The notes: generated from the sequence alone by a model not told the origin. DNA of 64,000 nucleotides from Apis mellifera (GCF_003254395.2 NC_037647.1:5616876-5680875); one strand, 5' to 3'. Counted from the stretch's first letter, positions 10,645 through 23,574 are shown. A program made the numbers and translations.

Positions 10645-10870
10645 TTAGAAATATTTAACGTTAGTACATTCAAAGTTATTTATTTCGATATCACTGGACT
10701 CGACTCGTACCACGTATGAAACGTGGCTTTTGATGTTATTGCTTCCCTGCCTAGTTTTGCCAGTCAGAAGATGCTTCAAATGTGAATGAAAACGTTGGCT
10801 TAGCAAACAGTAGAGCACAAAATTGGCCGAACTCGATATCGCGTTCAAAAGAGTAGCGTACATGCGAAAT
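10645..10870 (-). CDS. GPCR exon 6 (TM7 and C-tail)
   Basis: Residues 285-359 and stop. TM7 LLNAISSSANFVLYCLLSQR, then a serine-containing cytosolic tail ending in CTNVKYF. Acceptor TGAACAG. Confidence 0.92.
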
Positions 10871-13800
10871 CTGTTCAAATATTAATGTAAATTTAAATAT
10901 AATTAATAATATATTATTAAATTTTATAATATTATTCAATCAAGAATATTTAAAGTACAATAACATTGATTCATTATAATTATTTAGATAAGATAATGCA
11001 CAATGTATTGATGTATTAATAATATTGTTAATGATACATTGCGTTAATTTTGTAGAAAATGTTATAAGATAGAAACATTATAATAAAATATCACAAGAAA
11101 CAATACTATTGAAAATTTCAATTTACAAAATGAGCTAATATAAAAGTCAAAAACTTGACCAAATTATCAAATAACAAATAAAATACATCATTTGATTTAA
11201 GAATTGAAAGTTTTGATGTTGAAATTAAATATTTTTTAGAAAATGGAGTTGATCTTGATTTCTGAGTAACTTAAGCAAATAATACAAAAGATATCATGAA
11301 AATGTTCTTGAAATTAATTTCTAGTAATAGAAATAGTAGATTTTAGAAAGAAAAGAAAAAAAAGAAAGAAATGTTAGAGAAAGTAAATTTAAAAAATATA
11401 TTGTATACAAAAAACAATGAAACTTCCAATTTTTTTAAATTTTTTTTCAAGATTTGACTCGAATAAAAAATGATAAATGAGATCTCATTGTAATAATAAT
11501 TGCATAACTCACACTTAATGTTATTCAAAGGCAATACTCACGTCTCCATATAATATTCAGAGACTTTTGTCGGATCTCCACCATAAAGAAGCGTCAAAGC
11601 ACTGAGTCGTGATGCCAAATGAGTTGGCACCTCGCCGACAAGGAATACGAACACGATGCCAACCATCATCACGTTCATTCGTGCCTGATTCTGAAAAACA
11701 ACAATTTTTTACGATTGAATGCATTCTATAATTAACTATAATATGCATCGGAATAATGTATACGAGGGAAACTCGTATATCGTAAACGTAAATCGATAAA
11801 ATATGGATCCACATCTGTTCAATGAACGTGTAACAATCTAATTTTGATGATGACTATGACGACATTTGTGTTTATAGATCTTCTTCAAGTGATGAGTAAA
11901 ATTAAGCCTTGTTCATATTGGTCGATTTACTTAAAGTCTAATTAATTTGTTAATTTGTTAAAATAAAGTTAATAATAAATAAAGACAAATTAATTAAAAT
12001 AATTATGCATAATAATCTCAAAGCAAAAATATAGCAATGAAAAAGTTATTGAAAGTTTCAAGAACTTCAAAAAACATGATGTTTTGTAAAATAATGATAT
12101 CATAATTTTATTAGTAATATAAGATGAAAATATGATTTAATGATATATTCAAAATTTTATAATTGCAAATATTGTGACGATGAATTTTAAATTCGCTGTT
12201 TCAACTTAGATCAATAAGTTTTTTTTAAGTATATTTAATTAACTAAACTTGTAACAAAGAATCGAAGAACTTTTTTAAAAAATTGTATTGATCAAATAAA
12301 GCAATAAATTCACATTCATAAAGTTATCAATGTGATTAATTAATGTGATAAAATAAAGCGATTAATATTGAACGAAATATTTTTATAGACAAAATAGTAA
12401 AAACTATGTAAATCTCATTTATTGATAAATTTTAAACAATGCTTGATTTATCGAGCATAAACTTTTGTAGAACAGACAATTCCTGTTGTCTGTACTACTA
12501 TTAAACATTCCTTCGAGCTGTGCAAATATCTTAAATTAAAGCATCCAATCACAATGTGTATTCAAAGTCGTATATTTAATACATTTTTTAGCATAAAAAC
12601 TGATAGTGGAAATTTCTACAAATATACTAAGTTTACATATGATGCGAGCAAATTTTAGATGATTCGTGAAATATATGAAGATATATATTTATAAGTAGTC
12701 GTATATATGTACATAAGTGGTGGATTATAAATAACTATGTCGAATCACCTGTTCTAATTCAATTTGACATGGAGATTAATGATATATTAAGAACAACTAT
12801 ATTTTCGAATCAATCTAAGATAAGGTAATTATTCATAGAAATATTATATCATTTTATTTATATCCCTTGTAAAATTAAAATTTCATATCATGAAAAAAAG
12901 TCGACTTATAAATCATTTTCATTCGTATACCTTCAGACGATTTCCTTCCCGTATATTTTTGTACCGCAACACCAATTGCCTTCGTTTCAAGATTTTTCTG
13001 ATTGAATGACACATGATTATATTCGCCACCAACAAGAGAACAGTGGGTATCAAACCATGCAATACGAATTGTAACCAGTTTTGAAGATTGTACAACCTGT
13101 AAATTCATTCTAAATTTTATTCTCGCTTGCTTTAAGATTTAGAAGGAGAATAATGTTTGATTGAATGGAATTAATATTTAAATTATATTTCAAAAAAATA
13201 ATAGAAATATGTGTATATATATATATAGCAATTCTAATCGATCTTCTAGAGCAAAAATAATAACGGAAAAAATCTATTATTAAAAATGTCTTTTGACAAA
13301 TTTTTAATTTCCATTCTCTCATATTATATTTTATTACTCACCACGAATGAAAGAAACTCGTTGTAACCAAATCTCCTTGTGCGTTGTAGGTGTAAATCAA
13401 ACAATACGGTACGTTAAGCAAAATGGCGAGACAACTGGAGAAAATCATCAATTTTCTCGCCGTTCTATAATCGCAAAACTTTGGTGGTCTGCACCTTGGC
13501 ATGCTATCGATCGAAAAGCCAAGACCTTGTTAAACTTCCATCTTATCGTTAAGTATCGTAAAAAGGTGAATAGCGATGATTAACGTTTAGGACGATCGAG
13601 TTTGCAAGTAATTATAAGTTTTAAGAAGGTAAGAAAAAGTAAATTACGAGATCTTGGAAGATGGTTACGAAACACGTAAATATCGATGATAAACGAGTGT
13701 CAAGAGAAAGAGTTACAAAGCAGAAAAAAATAATTGTATTTAATTGATGATTTATCAATTTCATTTTTAACGTATTAATTAATATTTTAGAAATTTTTAA

Positions 13801-15088
13801 TTGTTGATTACCTAAAAACAATGGCCAGCCTGTCGACAGTGACACACATGGTGGCCCAAACTGTGATGTTGGATGAAACGGAGGCAACAGGTAAATAGAC
13901 AAACGCGTCAAACTCCAACCATCCGTTTTTACACCAAAAGACACCTCTTGCTAAACCGGAAAACACGAGCATGGAACAAGTGACGAGATCGGAGGCGGCA
14001 AAAACTGTAAATTCAATTTTATTCTCTATTCAATGTTTGTCGGATAAACAATGGTTACTTTTTCTTAATTTTCTTAATTTTAGAAAACTTCAAATTTGAA
14101 ATCGTACATGTCGAGTTTGGAATAAATATTTGCTTCATTTAAATGTTCGTATTCAATATTTCAAAATTTATAAGACGTGTAATGTAATTTTACAAATATC
14201 GAATGTCGAAAATTTAATTAATCTCTTTTTAAATCGTGACAAAAGTATACGATTTAATTATCGATTTCAGAATTAATTCTGTTTGTGAAAACTGGGTCAA
14301 ATTTAAACCACGTGGAAATTTCAATTTAAAATCATTTAAATCCAATCTTCAATTATGTTTTTTTTCTTTTTTCTTCCCAATAATATATATATTAAATAAA
14401 TAAATATGAAATTTAACAAAAAATTATATATATAATTATAAATTATTATAAATTATCGATTTTTATAAAATTTAATAATATTTAATAATTTTCGAAAAAA
14501 ATATGTTTCAATACACTTTAATTAAATAATTAAAACGTTGCAAACGTATTTATAATAAAAATTATTAAACTTTTTGTACGCTATAGTGAAAAATTTACTA
14601 ATCATTTTAACAATTTGCATATAAAAAAATATTAAAATGAAATGATAAAATATAGATTAATCAAAATTTTAATTTTCAACAAATATTTAAATCGCAAAAT
14701 GATTAAAAAAATATATTTTTTCAACAAAGACAATACGAATCGAATAGAATAGAATTCCAATAAAGTGAAAATGGTCTTTTTTACACACGACACCAAAACA
14801 CGACTTCTTAAAGATAAATTTGAAATTGGATGAAGGGAAGCGAAGTAATTCGATTTCACAGTGATTTCGTATGCTTTTTCATCTGATTAGAAACTAGATC
14901 TGACCTCTCAAGTATGTGAATATCGATTCCTTGAAATTCTCGTTAAAGAGAACATAGATAATTAAAATATTTCCAATGATTCCGAGGACCGAGATTATAG
15001 GAATCGCGATGCTGTATACGATTATACTGTGAAGAGTTGGTTCCACTACCCATAGACTAATGCCATCGAAAATTATCCCTTGGCTCAT
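10645..15088 (-). CDS. Rhodopsin-family neuropeptide GPCR, FMRFamide-receptor-like, complete 6-exon gene, 359 aa
   Basis: A seven-transmembrane receptor of the plasma membrane. Minus-strand exons in order: 14905-15088, 13812-14004, 13342-13503, 12931-13096, 11542-11690, 10645-10870; all phases close. TM1 has GNILIIYVLF (N40). TM2 has AASDLV (D67). TM3 ends in DRL (119-121) instead of DRY. TM4 lacks the usual tryptophan and reads FSSCLAILLNVPYCLIY, the N-x-P pattern of FMRFamide-receptor-type GPCRs. TM5 has P197. TM6 has FLVGEVP (251-257), where the usual Cys-Trp/Gln pair is Gly-Glu. TM7 ends NFVLY (301-305), an N-F-x-x-Y form of NPxxY also typical of that subfamily. The N-terminus before TM1 is only about 21 residues. 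Family is firm, subfamily moderate, ligand unknown. Myosuppressin-like or orphan peptide receptors are alternatives. Confidence 0.88.
11542..11690 (-). CDS. GPCR exon 5 (TM6)
   Basis: Residues 236-284 plus two bases. TM6 is MMVGIVFVFLVGEVPTHL. Acceptor TTTTTCAG, donor GTGAGT. Confidence 0.9.
12931..13096 (-). CDS. GPCR exon 4 (TM5)
   Basis: Residues 180-235. TM5 has GLIPTVLLLVANIIMC with the conserved proline, followed by a basic third intracellular loop. Acceptor TTTACAG, donor GTATAC. Confidence 0.88.
13342..13503 (-). CDS. GPCR exon 3 (intracellular loop 2 and TM4)
   Basis: Residues 126-179 plus two bases. RTARKLMIFSSCLAILLNVP forms TM4. The acceptor at CGATCGATAG was chosen because it is the one that keeps phase with exon 2. 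Donor GTGAGT. Confidence 0.85.
13812..14004 (-). CDS. GPCR exon 2 (TM2-TM3)
   Basis: Residues 62-125 plus two bases. TM2 AASDLVTCSMLVF, then TM3 ending in CVTVDRLAIVF. Acceptor TTTACAG, donor GTAATC. The only cysteine before TM3 (C86) lies farther from DRL than the usual disulfide position. Confidence 0.9.
14905..15088 (-). CDS. GPCR exon 1 (start, TM1)
   Basis: Residues 1-61 plus one base. Starts MSQGIIFDG; TM1 contains GIIGNILIIYVLF. Donor GTCAGA is weak but gives the only phase that fits exon 2. Confidence 0.87.
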
Positions 15089-17399
15089 TGATCTATCAAT
15101 GACATAAAATCATTAATTAGAATAAAATAATGAATTTTTATAAAATGATTATTGCTACCCTGTTAATATAAATCAAATATAATTTTAATATAATTTCAAA
15201 ATATAGAAACTTAGGCTTTTCAAGAGTTTGAAAATAGATATGTTTTTTCATAAAATAAAGACCTTTCATAAATAATTTTATAAAATTAATCGTTTATAAT
15301 AATTAAATATGTAAACACTACTTTAGGCAAAGAAAAATTAATAGAATGTGGAAAATTTGTTTAAAGATGATAAAATGAGAATGATAATCATATTGAAAAT
15401 GCAAAATTAAATATCAAATAAATATAATCATGTATTTATTTTATGAAATAGTAGGATTTTTTTTTTAAATATATAAAAACTACAAAAAAATATAAAAGTT
15501 TATATATTAAGAGAACATTTGTTATCTCAATTAATTTCAAAAAAGATGAAATTTATTTTAAAAATATTTCTTTTATAGCGGTACGTATCAAAATAACTTT
15601 TTTCTTATATGCACTCTATGAAAAAATACGATAAATATTTTTCACCATTTCACGCTACGATAGTTAAACAAATCATTGCAAATAGCGAATACTTGCCTCT
15701 TACAAATTACTATCATTTGTTCACTGAAATTCGTACCGTGGGAAGTTAACATTATTTTTATTTCTCGTTGGATTAGATAGCACGAGAACTTTTAAGACAT
15801 TCTCTGCAATATCGAGAAAATGGTGGTTAATAATAAAAAGAAAAATATAAATAAAAGAAGAGAGCTGGAAAACGAAACGAGATAGAATCGTATCTAAGTA
15901 GGAATCGAATATCTTTCCTGTTTAATCGTGATTAAACGAACTTTTTCTTTTTCGTAAACCCGGATAAAGTATTCTTGTCACTAGAAAAAGCTTATATTAT
16001 AAGAGAGATACTTTAATATTCCGTTTTATATGAAACAGTAGTGTAAAGTAGAGAAATTCTTACAGGAATAAAACGATTAATAAATTGTTGATGTTTTTCG
16101 GTAAAAGATAAATTTATACCGAGTAAAAAAAATATTTTATATTCTAAAATTATTAATTGTTACTATTATATATTTACTTTAATCATATATATTATATATT
16201 ATTATTATTATTATTTATATTTATTAAATAATTAAAATATACGTGTTAAATAATTTTATGGATTAATTAAAGAAAAATTCAACGTTTATGAATTTTTAAA
16301 ATATTTTCACTCTATCATTCTTATTTATAAGACATTTTTTTCTCAAAATATTCATACATTTGTCTTCTCATATCACGATTAATTAATCTTCAAAAACTTT
16401 CACCAATCAAATCTTTGATCTTGGTAGGAAAAATAATTCACTGTATTGCGATTCGTGATGATTTAAATTTATCGTTCCAATTAGATAAGTTAAAAAATTT
16501 TTCTCATAAATTTAAATAATAATAATAATATAATCGAGTTTTTTTTCATTTCTTTTAATCGATTCACTTTGACTTTTCACAAAATATTTCTCGTTTCACG
16601 AATTTCACTGTTTACACGTGCAATTTGATTGCGAAGATGGATGCGCGCTTATTTTGATTTGATCGAGTGAACGAATACCAAGTATTTGAACCAAGCGGAA
16701 ACGAAAGTTTTAGTGGTTTCGACAGATAAATGTCTGATAATAGATACGCAAATATCCTGAACATGAGGAATTTTTTTAATATTTATTGAATTGTGCGTCA
16801 TTGGAATCGGCTATCGGTGTTTCAAGGAAAATTTACAACGTGTGCAAACAAAGATGAAACAATAAAATGGATTTAATACGCGATAATAATAATTATATCA
16901 AGATTTCTCCATGGTGAATTATCCGATCAGAGTGAACTAGAAATTATTTTACTATTTTTATACGTAAATATATATATAAGATATATTTTACAAATTGAAA
17001 AATTTCATGAGGATTTTCATCGTGAGATTCTTGTAATAATCCAAGCAAATTTTATAATCTTCAAACCAAATATTTCTAAAGTTTTCTAATATTATTAAAA
17101 TTCTATTTTAAAACGTGAAACAAAATCAAATCTTGGAAGATGAATTTCACCCCTTCAAAGAGATTTCAACTTGACAAATTTACATACAGAAAATTTCAAG
17201 AAAATCAGGATTAATTTTTAATTAAATCAATATCCCTTCGAGATAATGTTCCAATACTTTGATGAACCTTCTGTAGCTCGAATTGGAAACAAAGATCCAT
17301 CGAACATCCGAAACTTCTTTCGAATCGATCGATGAATTTTATTAAGCGACAGTGAGCTTGTCTTAATCATTTTGAAGCGTTAACGAACGAGCTTTTGAT

Positions 17400-17413
17400 G
17401 TATCCATGGTAAC
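17400..17413. promoter_or_regulatory. X-box-like (RFX) site, one mismatch
   Basis: GTATCCATGGTAAC resembles the RFX X-box (GTTGCCATGGTAAC-type; pyrimidine expected at position 3). It sits in a GC-richer island and is followed by an imperfect repeat AACCG...CGGTT. RFX factors control ciliary and sensory-neuron genes. Single-site evidence only. Confidence 0.25.
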
Positions 17414-19999
17414 AACCGCGATAACGGTTATCGATCCTTCACGGTCCTCGGTCGCCTTCTGTCACTCTCGTAACAATAAATTAATAACAGGAAAATTTCG
17501 TATATACGTAGGCATACAATACCCCTGCTGATATTGTCGGCAGGCAATTGGAATGAAATAATTTCGTTTCCGGAAATCCACTTTGATAATGAATGAGCAA
17601 TTTGCTCGTTCAACCCTATTTGTTACTATTCGATAAAAACCTTATTTCATCTTCTTATCCATTATTATCGGTTATTACGTTTTTCTTCTTCTATGACTTC
17701 CATTCTATCTTGATTTGTCGGTTATTGTGTATATTAGGTCAAGGAATTAAATAAGATTGCAAATTTACTTATATTTCTTATCCTCTGGGATAAATAGCTT
17801 GATGAAGAATTAAGAAAAATAGGGAAATTTCAGTACTAGTACTAACTATTTGTTTTTATTCATTGAATTATTAATTTTATCTCGTTCAATCGATTATTGA
17901 TTTATTTTCTTTTTTCTCATTTTGTGATACATTTTTCATGTCGTTAATCAGGTTTAGCTCTTATAGTAAAATGAGATTTGAGGAATTTATAATTCATATT
18001 CATCAAAAGAATAAAAAATATTTTTTTTATTTATTTTTAATTAATTCGTTTAAATTATTTATTTATTTGTATTAGGATAGGATAAATTTGTATAATAAGA
18101 TTTACATCATTTCAGAATGTAGATATTTAAAAATACTTAGTAATAACATTTTCTTTGCTGTATAATATAATTAGATTTCTTGTGTGAAATTTATTTATTT
18201 AATTTAACATAATATATCTGTTGATGTTTAAAAGCTCAACAAAATTGACAGAGCAAAATTATTGATACAAAATTTAAATTTTGAATGAAGTATCATTCTA
18301 CTATATTAATCAAAGGTAAATCTTGAAAATTACTATTAAACGATACCAGGAATTCAGGATTTACAAAGCAACGTAACGACAAATACGACTAATTAGAAGT
18401 CCTTTAATTAGTTTCCTCTAATTTATTTGTGTTGAAGCGATTCCCTTCATCCCTTAATAATAATAATATTTTACTATGTGATTAGTTATTATTAAAAGAA
18501 TAAATAATCACTAATTCGATGATGTTAAAATTAATTAAAATAAATAAATAAAAAATGAAATAAAAAGTATAAAAGAAATTTTGAAAGAATATTTCATTAT
18601 TTAAATAAAATGATAGAAAGTAACAGAAAATAAAGTATACAATTATTTTAATTATTTCTAGGTTTTATTTGTTATTATTCTTCATAAAATAAATTTTTTT
18701 TTCTCTCTTCTTCAAAATTCTGTAATAAAAGATACCGAATTTTTAGAATATTCAATGAATTATATTAAAAATTATTACTTCTTTTTATAATCGATTTTGA
18801 CTTGATCCATGTCAAAATCAATTATTAATTTCGATTCATAGTGCAAACAATCCTTGTCGAATACCAAGGTTGTAACATTCAATGTCATCGTTTGATACAT
18901 GAAGCTGTGAGATGATTGTATTATTCAGCTTTACAGTTAATTATCACTACGTGTAAATTCATATCATTTGACATTGCATATACAATAGAATATCTCATAG
19001 TCAAACTCCCATTATTCAAATACTTCAGACACCTTGTTATCAGACATCTAAAGGTTCTATTTAATGCACAGTGATTGCACATTTGATCCATTTGAAAACA
19101 TTTATATCGATATTATTCTTTAATATCGTTATGATAAAATTTAAAAAACAAGAAATTGTAATAAACAATGCAATTATTAAATTAAGACATTAGAAAATTT
19201 ATATTCAAACATATGTATTGTTTTGTTATAGAAATGAAATATTATAATTATATTTAAAATACGGATATAAGATAGTATATTGTTGAAAAATTATTAAAAT
19301 TCTTTTAATAAATTTAAAAATAATTTTTTACTACAGGTCCTTATTTTTTTATTAAATTTCTTTCATAGGTAAGATTATAGTTCACGGTTTATAAGTTTTT
19401 ATCTTTATATTTTTATCTTTATATATAAGTTTATTGTCCAAAGAGAAATAACAGAGTAGTAAAATTTTAGAACCGGCAAGACTATAAATTTAAATATATA
19501 AAAAGCTGGTGAGTAAAATACTTAAAAGCAATATTTAAGTTTATCGAATAAAATGCTTGAATATTTTCCTTGCTAATATTTGAAATTTCTAATTTATTGG
19601 GTCGAAAATGTGTATATGTTAGTTCACGTGATAAAACTATAAATTATTGAAGAAATTTTTCCAATAAATATCTAAATAAAAAAATAAAATGTAAAATTAT
19701 CTCATTTAATAATCAATTAATAAATAAATTTAAAATTAATTCCATGTATAAATAAAAAAATTGCATGCAAAATTAATTTCATGTATAAAACATTTAAATA
19801 ATTACTTCTCTTATCACTGAAATAATATTTTTTATATATCTTTTCACACAAGTACCAAGTACTTACAATCAATCTAATCATAGTAATTATTTTATTGGTC
19901 ATAGTGGTTTCTGATCTCATTGGAAATGGAACAATATAACCAATCACACTTTCCATTTATTTTTATTTTCAAATTCTGTTTATTAATTAAATAAAAGAA

Positions 20000-20300
20000 A
20001 ACGATCCTGATAGTTTTTCGATCCTCCCGCTATCTTCATCGGGATAGGTGTCGCTGACACACTTTCTCTTTCGACATGTTAAGTGACGTCTAAAGATAGG
20101 ATTCCATTGTCTTGAAAGCGGGTCTCTTTCTCCGAAGTCGAACTCTCGAAAGGGCCACTGATCTATGAATAGGTCTTTCCCGGCTCTTCCTTACTCCTCT
20201 TATAATCCTCCTTGTCGTGCCTCGTCGTCAACCCTTTTTTATCGGGCTTCACTCGGCGCTGCTGACACAAAGATGATGTTGAGCCGATGGTGAGCTCGAT
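20000..20300. other. GC-rich non-coding island
   Basis: About 300 bases of much higher GC than the flanks, without a long open frame on either strand. It contains TGACGTC (20084-20090) and ends just before a T25 tract. It may be an enhancer or a non-coding exon. Confidence 0.4.
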
Positions 20301-20330
20301 TTATGGACTTAAGGAAGAAATTTGACACTG

Positions 20331-20355
20331 TTTTTTTTTTTTTTTTTTTTTTTTT
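20331..20355 (+). repeat. T25 homopolymer
   Basis: An unbroken run of 25 T, followed by ATATATA. It lies directly after the GC-rich island. It could be a nucleosome-excluding tract or the remnant of an element tail. Confidence 0.9.
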
Positions 20356-20574
20356 ATATATAAAGAGTTGTACTCGTTGTAATCCTTGAGAAAAACAAGC
20401 GAGGCCGATTGACTAATAACATATTTCTGCAATCTTGTAATATCTTAGATTCTTCAAAATGTTCTTCCATTATTTATTAGATATTGAAATCATAATGTAA
20501 CTTTACTTTAATTTAGATAGAAATAATAGATTCAAATATTAAAAAAAAATAATAAGAATTATTGGAAAAGATTA

Positions 20575-20755
20575 ATAAAATATAATTATATAATATAATT
20601 ATATTTTAAAATATAATTATAAATATTTAAATATAATTATATTTTATTAAATATAATTATATATTATATAATTATATTTAAATATAATTATAATTATAAA
20701 TATTATAAATATAATTATAATAAAATATAATAATATAATAATTATTAATTATATT
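20575..20755. repeat. Palindromic AT repeat block (TATAATTATA-rich)
   Basis: About 180 bases built almost entirely of ATATAATTATAT and AAATATAATTATATTT units, each its own reverse complement or nearly so. Such blocks can extrude cruciforms and are hard to assemble, so the length here may not be exact. Confidence 0.8.
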
Positions 20756-22740
20756 TCCAAGAAAAATTGTATATTTCGTTTATATACATTTGCAATATAA
20801 ATATAAGATGTTGATAGATTCGTGGAATGTTTTTGAATTTGATATTCTAAATATCCAATTATTCTCTATTTTGCATATTTTAGTATTATTAAAACAAATC
20901 ATAATTAAAAATGCAATTTTAAAAATCGTCTTAGTAGGTATTGGCTTATTAACGAAATATACTATCTTATTAATAAAAAAACAATATTTCCTTTGTTTCA
21001 TCTTGATCAAGAACTAACAAACAATATGATCTTAATACTCTCTTAACAATTTGCATTCTATTTTGAAATAAGAAAATGGAAAAATTGAAACAACAAAGAA
21101 GAGATAGCAAGATATATCGTGTATAAAATATTCTCATCCATAAAGAATGGAACTATAAGCGAGGCGATGAAGCGAAATGAAACAAAGAATATCTTACAAA
21201 TAATTGCATGAAAATGCAAGTTGGCGTGTGAGTCTGGATTTTGTAAGGTCTTAGATCATCTCATAAATTCATAACGTATGTAACAGGTCCACCATTATTC
21301 TTATTATACTCGGGCAAATTTGAAATTCGCCATTCCTCTTTTTGCTCCTACGCAAAAATTTTCTTTATTTTGATGTAAATGGAGAATTTATTAGATATTA
21401 ATTGATTTTAAAATGTTTATATCAATTTATAGTTATATTTTATAATCGATGGTTAAATAATTAAACGTTTGTTTAATTCAATTGTTTTGTGTAATTATAC
21501 GATTATAATAGGTATTTAATTTTCAATAGGTTTATTTAATTGCCAACTTAATGAACTATTAATGATTAAAATTCTCTTCATCGTGAAATTATTCGAGCTA
21601 TAAATCAATTTAATTATAAACAATGTGTATTCAATATAATACGTATCGTATTATGTATGTATACATGGAATAAAATTTTAATTAAAAGTTAACAAGTGAT
21701 GATATTAACAATTACCGATTTAAAAATAAATTTAATCGTTCGATGATTAAATGATTTTTAATTTTTTTGAATAATTTCATCACTATTTTTCTTTGAAAGA
21801 TTTTTATTATATCATCATTTCGTTAAGCTTAATTTATGATAATTATTTTTTGAAAGAGGAAAATATATTATAATTATTATTTTTCTTTACAAAAAATAAG
21901 ATAACTTGATAACATCAAGTGAAGCAAAAAAAATGCAATCGATCTATTTTTCCTTCAACAAGCAAACAAAATTTTAGTTGCAGAGGATCGATTTAACCAT
22001 GATTCTATTCCTGAATCTGAACATCAACTTCTGAATCTTGAAAAAACTAGAAGAAGAAAGGATTCTCTCTTCAAAAAGTATTCATTCACAAAGACCAATG
22101 TTAAGCATCGATCAATTTAGTTCTCAATGAATTCTATCTTCCACGCGGAGCGTTCTATTTATAATGAAACGAAAGAGGAAAAGAAGAAGTGCTCGATCTC
22201 TTGAAACGAGAGTTACGACGAGAGTCCAAACTCTCAGCTTCCCTTGTATCATTTTTCCACTGATCCCTTAAGAGGAATGTATCTATAAGAAACACTCTAC
22301 GTGCTTATTTTCCCTATTAACTCTGTCATTACATTTTCTTCGATTATCATATATAATTGTTCAATTTTTTTCAGCATCCACTATAATAAAATATAAAAAG
22401 AAACATCAGACGTTCGAAAAAAGCTCTAAAACGTATCAAATTAAAAACAGGTTAATAAGACTCTCTGTATTCAAAATATATCCATCATATATATCTATAG
22501 ATATAAAAATATACCTTTCTTCTTCCATTTTTTTCTAAAATATATTAATTTTAAGAAGAAGAAAAAACACTGGAGGCTGAAACAACGTGAACATTCTGTA
22601 CGTCCAAAATTTGCAATAACAATTACAAATTTTGAATTATTTACAATATTATAATTCTTATTTTTGGTTACTTTTCATATTTGATCATATTTCCTCTCAT
22701 CGATCATTCAAACGCAGACGAGAATAAGAAACATTGCAAA

Positions 22741-23574
22741 CCGTATGATCATTTTTACCTAGTTATCATCGTTTCGAGGGAGCTTTCAGGGTGAGTCACA
22801 TTTGCGCAAGCCTCGTGCACTTAGCGAGGCTAGAACGAGGCGCAACAACCATGCGAGCTTCAGTTTTCATCAGGGCTTTGCAAGGAGCGGAACGATTCGT
22901 CGTTCTTTTTCTCTCGAAAAAAATCGTGAATTCTCTTTCGCACGACGTACGTTTTATATCTCGTCGCGTATTTTGTGCATCCTCGAACCTTGGCTCGACG
23001 AGTGAATCGTTAGAAACGATGAGAAGAATTTCGTTGGAATTTCTTGTTTATTGTTCTCCATCCACGTGAGGAACAATGCTGCATCCTTTGTCTCTTCTTA
23101 ATTGGAAGAATAATTCTCCTATTTCCCTGAACAAGATCTAATAATTTTGTGGACGAAAAATATTGTGATCATTGGAGGATAAGTAATATTTCTCTCTGAA
23201 AGAAAATCTGAAGATACAATTCATGGACTTGGAAAATTTGGATATTGTGATTGAACTTTATTAAAGAGGAACAATTAATAATTTTGTGAAAATTTTGGAA
23301 AACTTTTGAATATTGTGATTATTGAATTTCATTACAACAATTTGTGGATTTTAAAAATTTTAATACTGTGAATTGTTGGAGGATTATCGTTGTTTTCGAA
23401 AATTATTTTCCATTTACTGGAGAAGTTTCGTGGAATTGTTCCAAGTTACAGAGGTTGGGTGAAGTTTTGTGATTACGAATGGATGAGACAACGAGAAGGA
23501 GATTTCGACAATTCGAGGCTAGTTAAATCTTTCAGACTGATTTCTAGATTAGTCTAGAAATTCTGGTCTGCTAT
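22741..23574 (+). other. Probable promoter and 5' leader of the RGK gene (first promoter)
   Basis: GC rises sharply from about 22740, and frames here are short and overlapping with several upstream ATGs (for example near 22850, 23019 and 23223). An in-frame TAG at 23545-23547 ends the reading frame upstream of the ATG at 23575, so 23575 is the start for this exon. A GTGAGT at about 22790 could be a leader donor, and TTTCAG ending at 23535 could be an acceptor. TSS unknown. Confidence 0.5.
23533..23570 (+). promoter_or_regulatory. Strong hairpin in the leader, 4 bases before the start codon
   Basis: ATTTCTAGA (23540-23548) pairs with TCTAGAAAT (23553-23561) around TTAG, and CAGAC (23533-23537) pairs with GTCTG (23566-23570), leaving an internal loop of 2 and 4 bases. 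The start ATG is at 23575. If an intron ends at the TTTCAG at 23535, the lower stem is cut but the 9-bp stem stays. It could lower initiation at this AUG. Confidence 0.5.

Larger units (their letters stand above)
15089..22740. other. Intergenic region, AT-rich, no gene recognised
   Basis: About 7.6 kb between the GPCR 5' end (-) and the RGK leader (+), so it separates two divergent genes and should hold both promoters. Frames here are short and lack homology or good splice boundaries. Islands of higher GC lie at about 16560-16850, 17270-17630 and 20000-20300. A T25 tract lies at 20331-20355 and a palindromic AT block at about 20575-20755. Confidence 0.5.
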
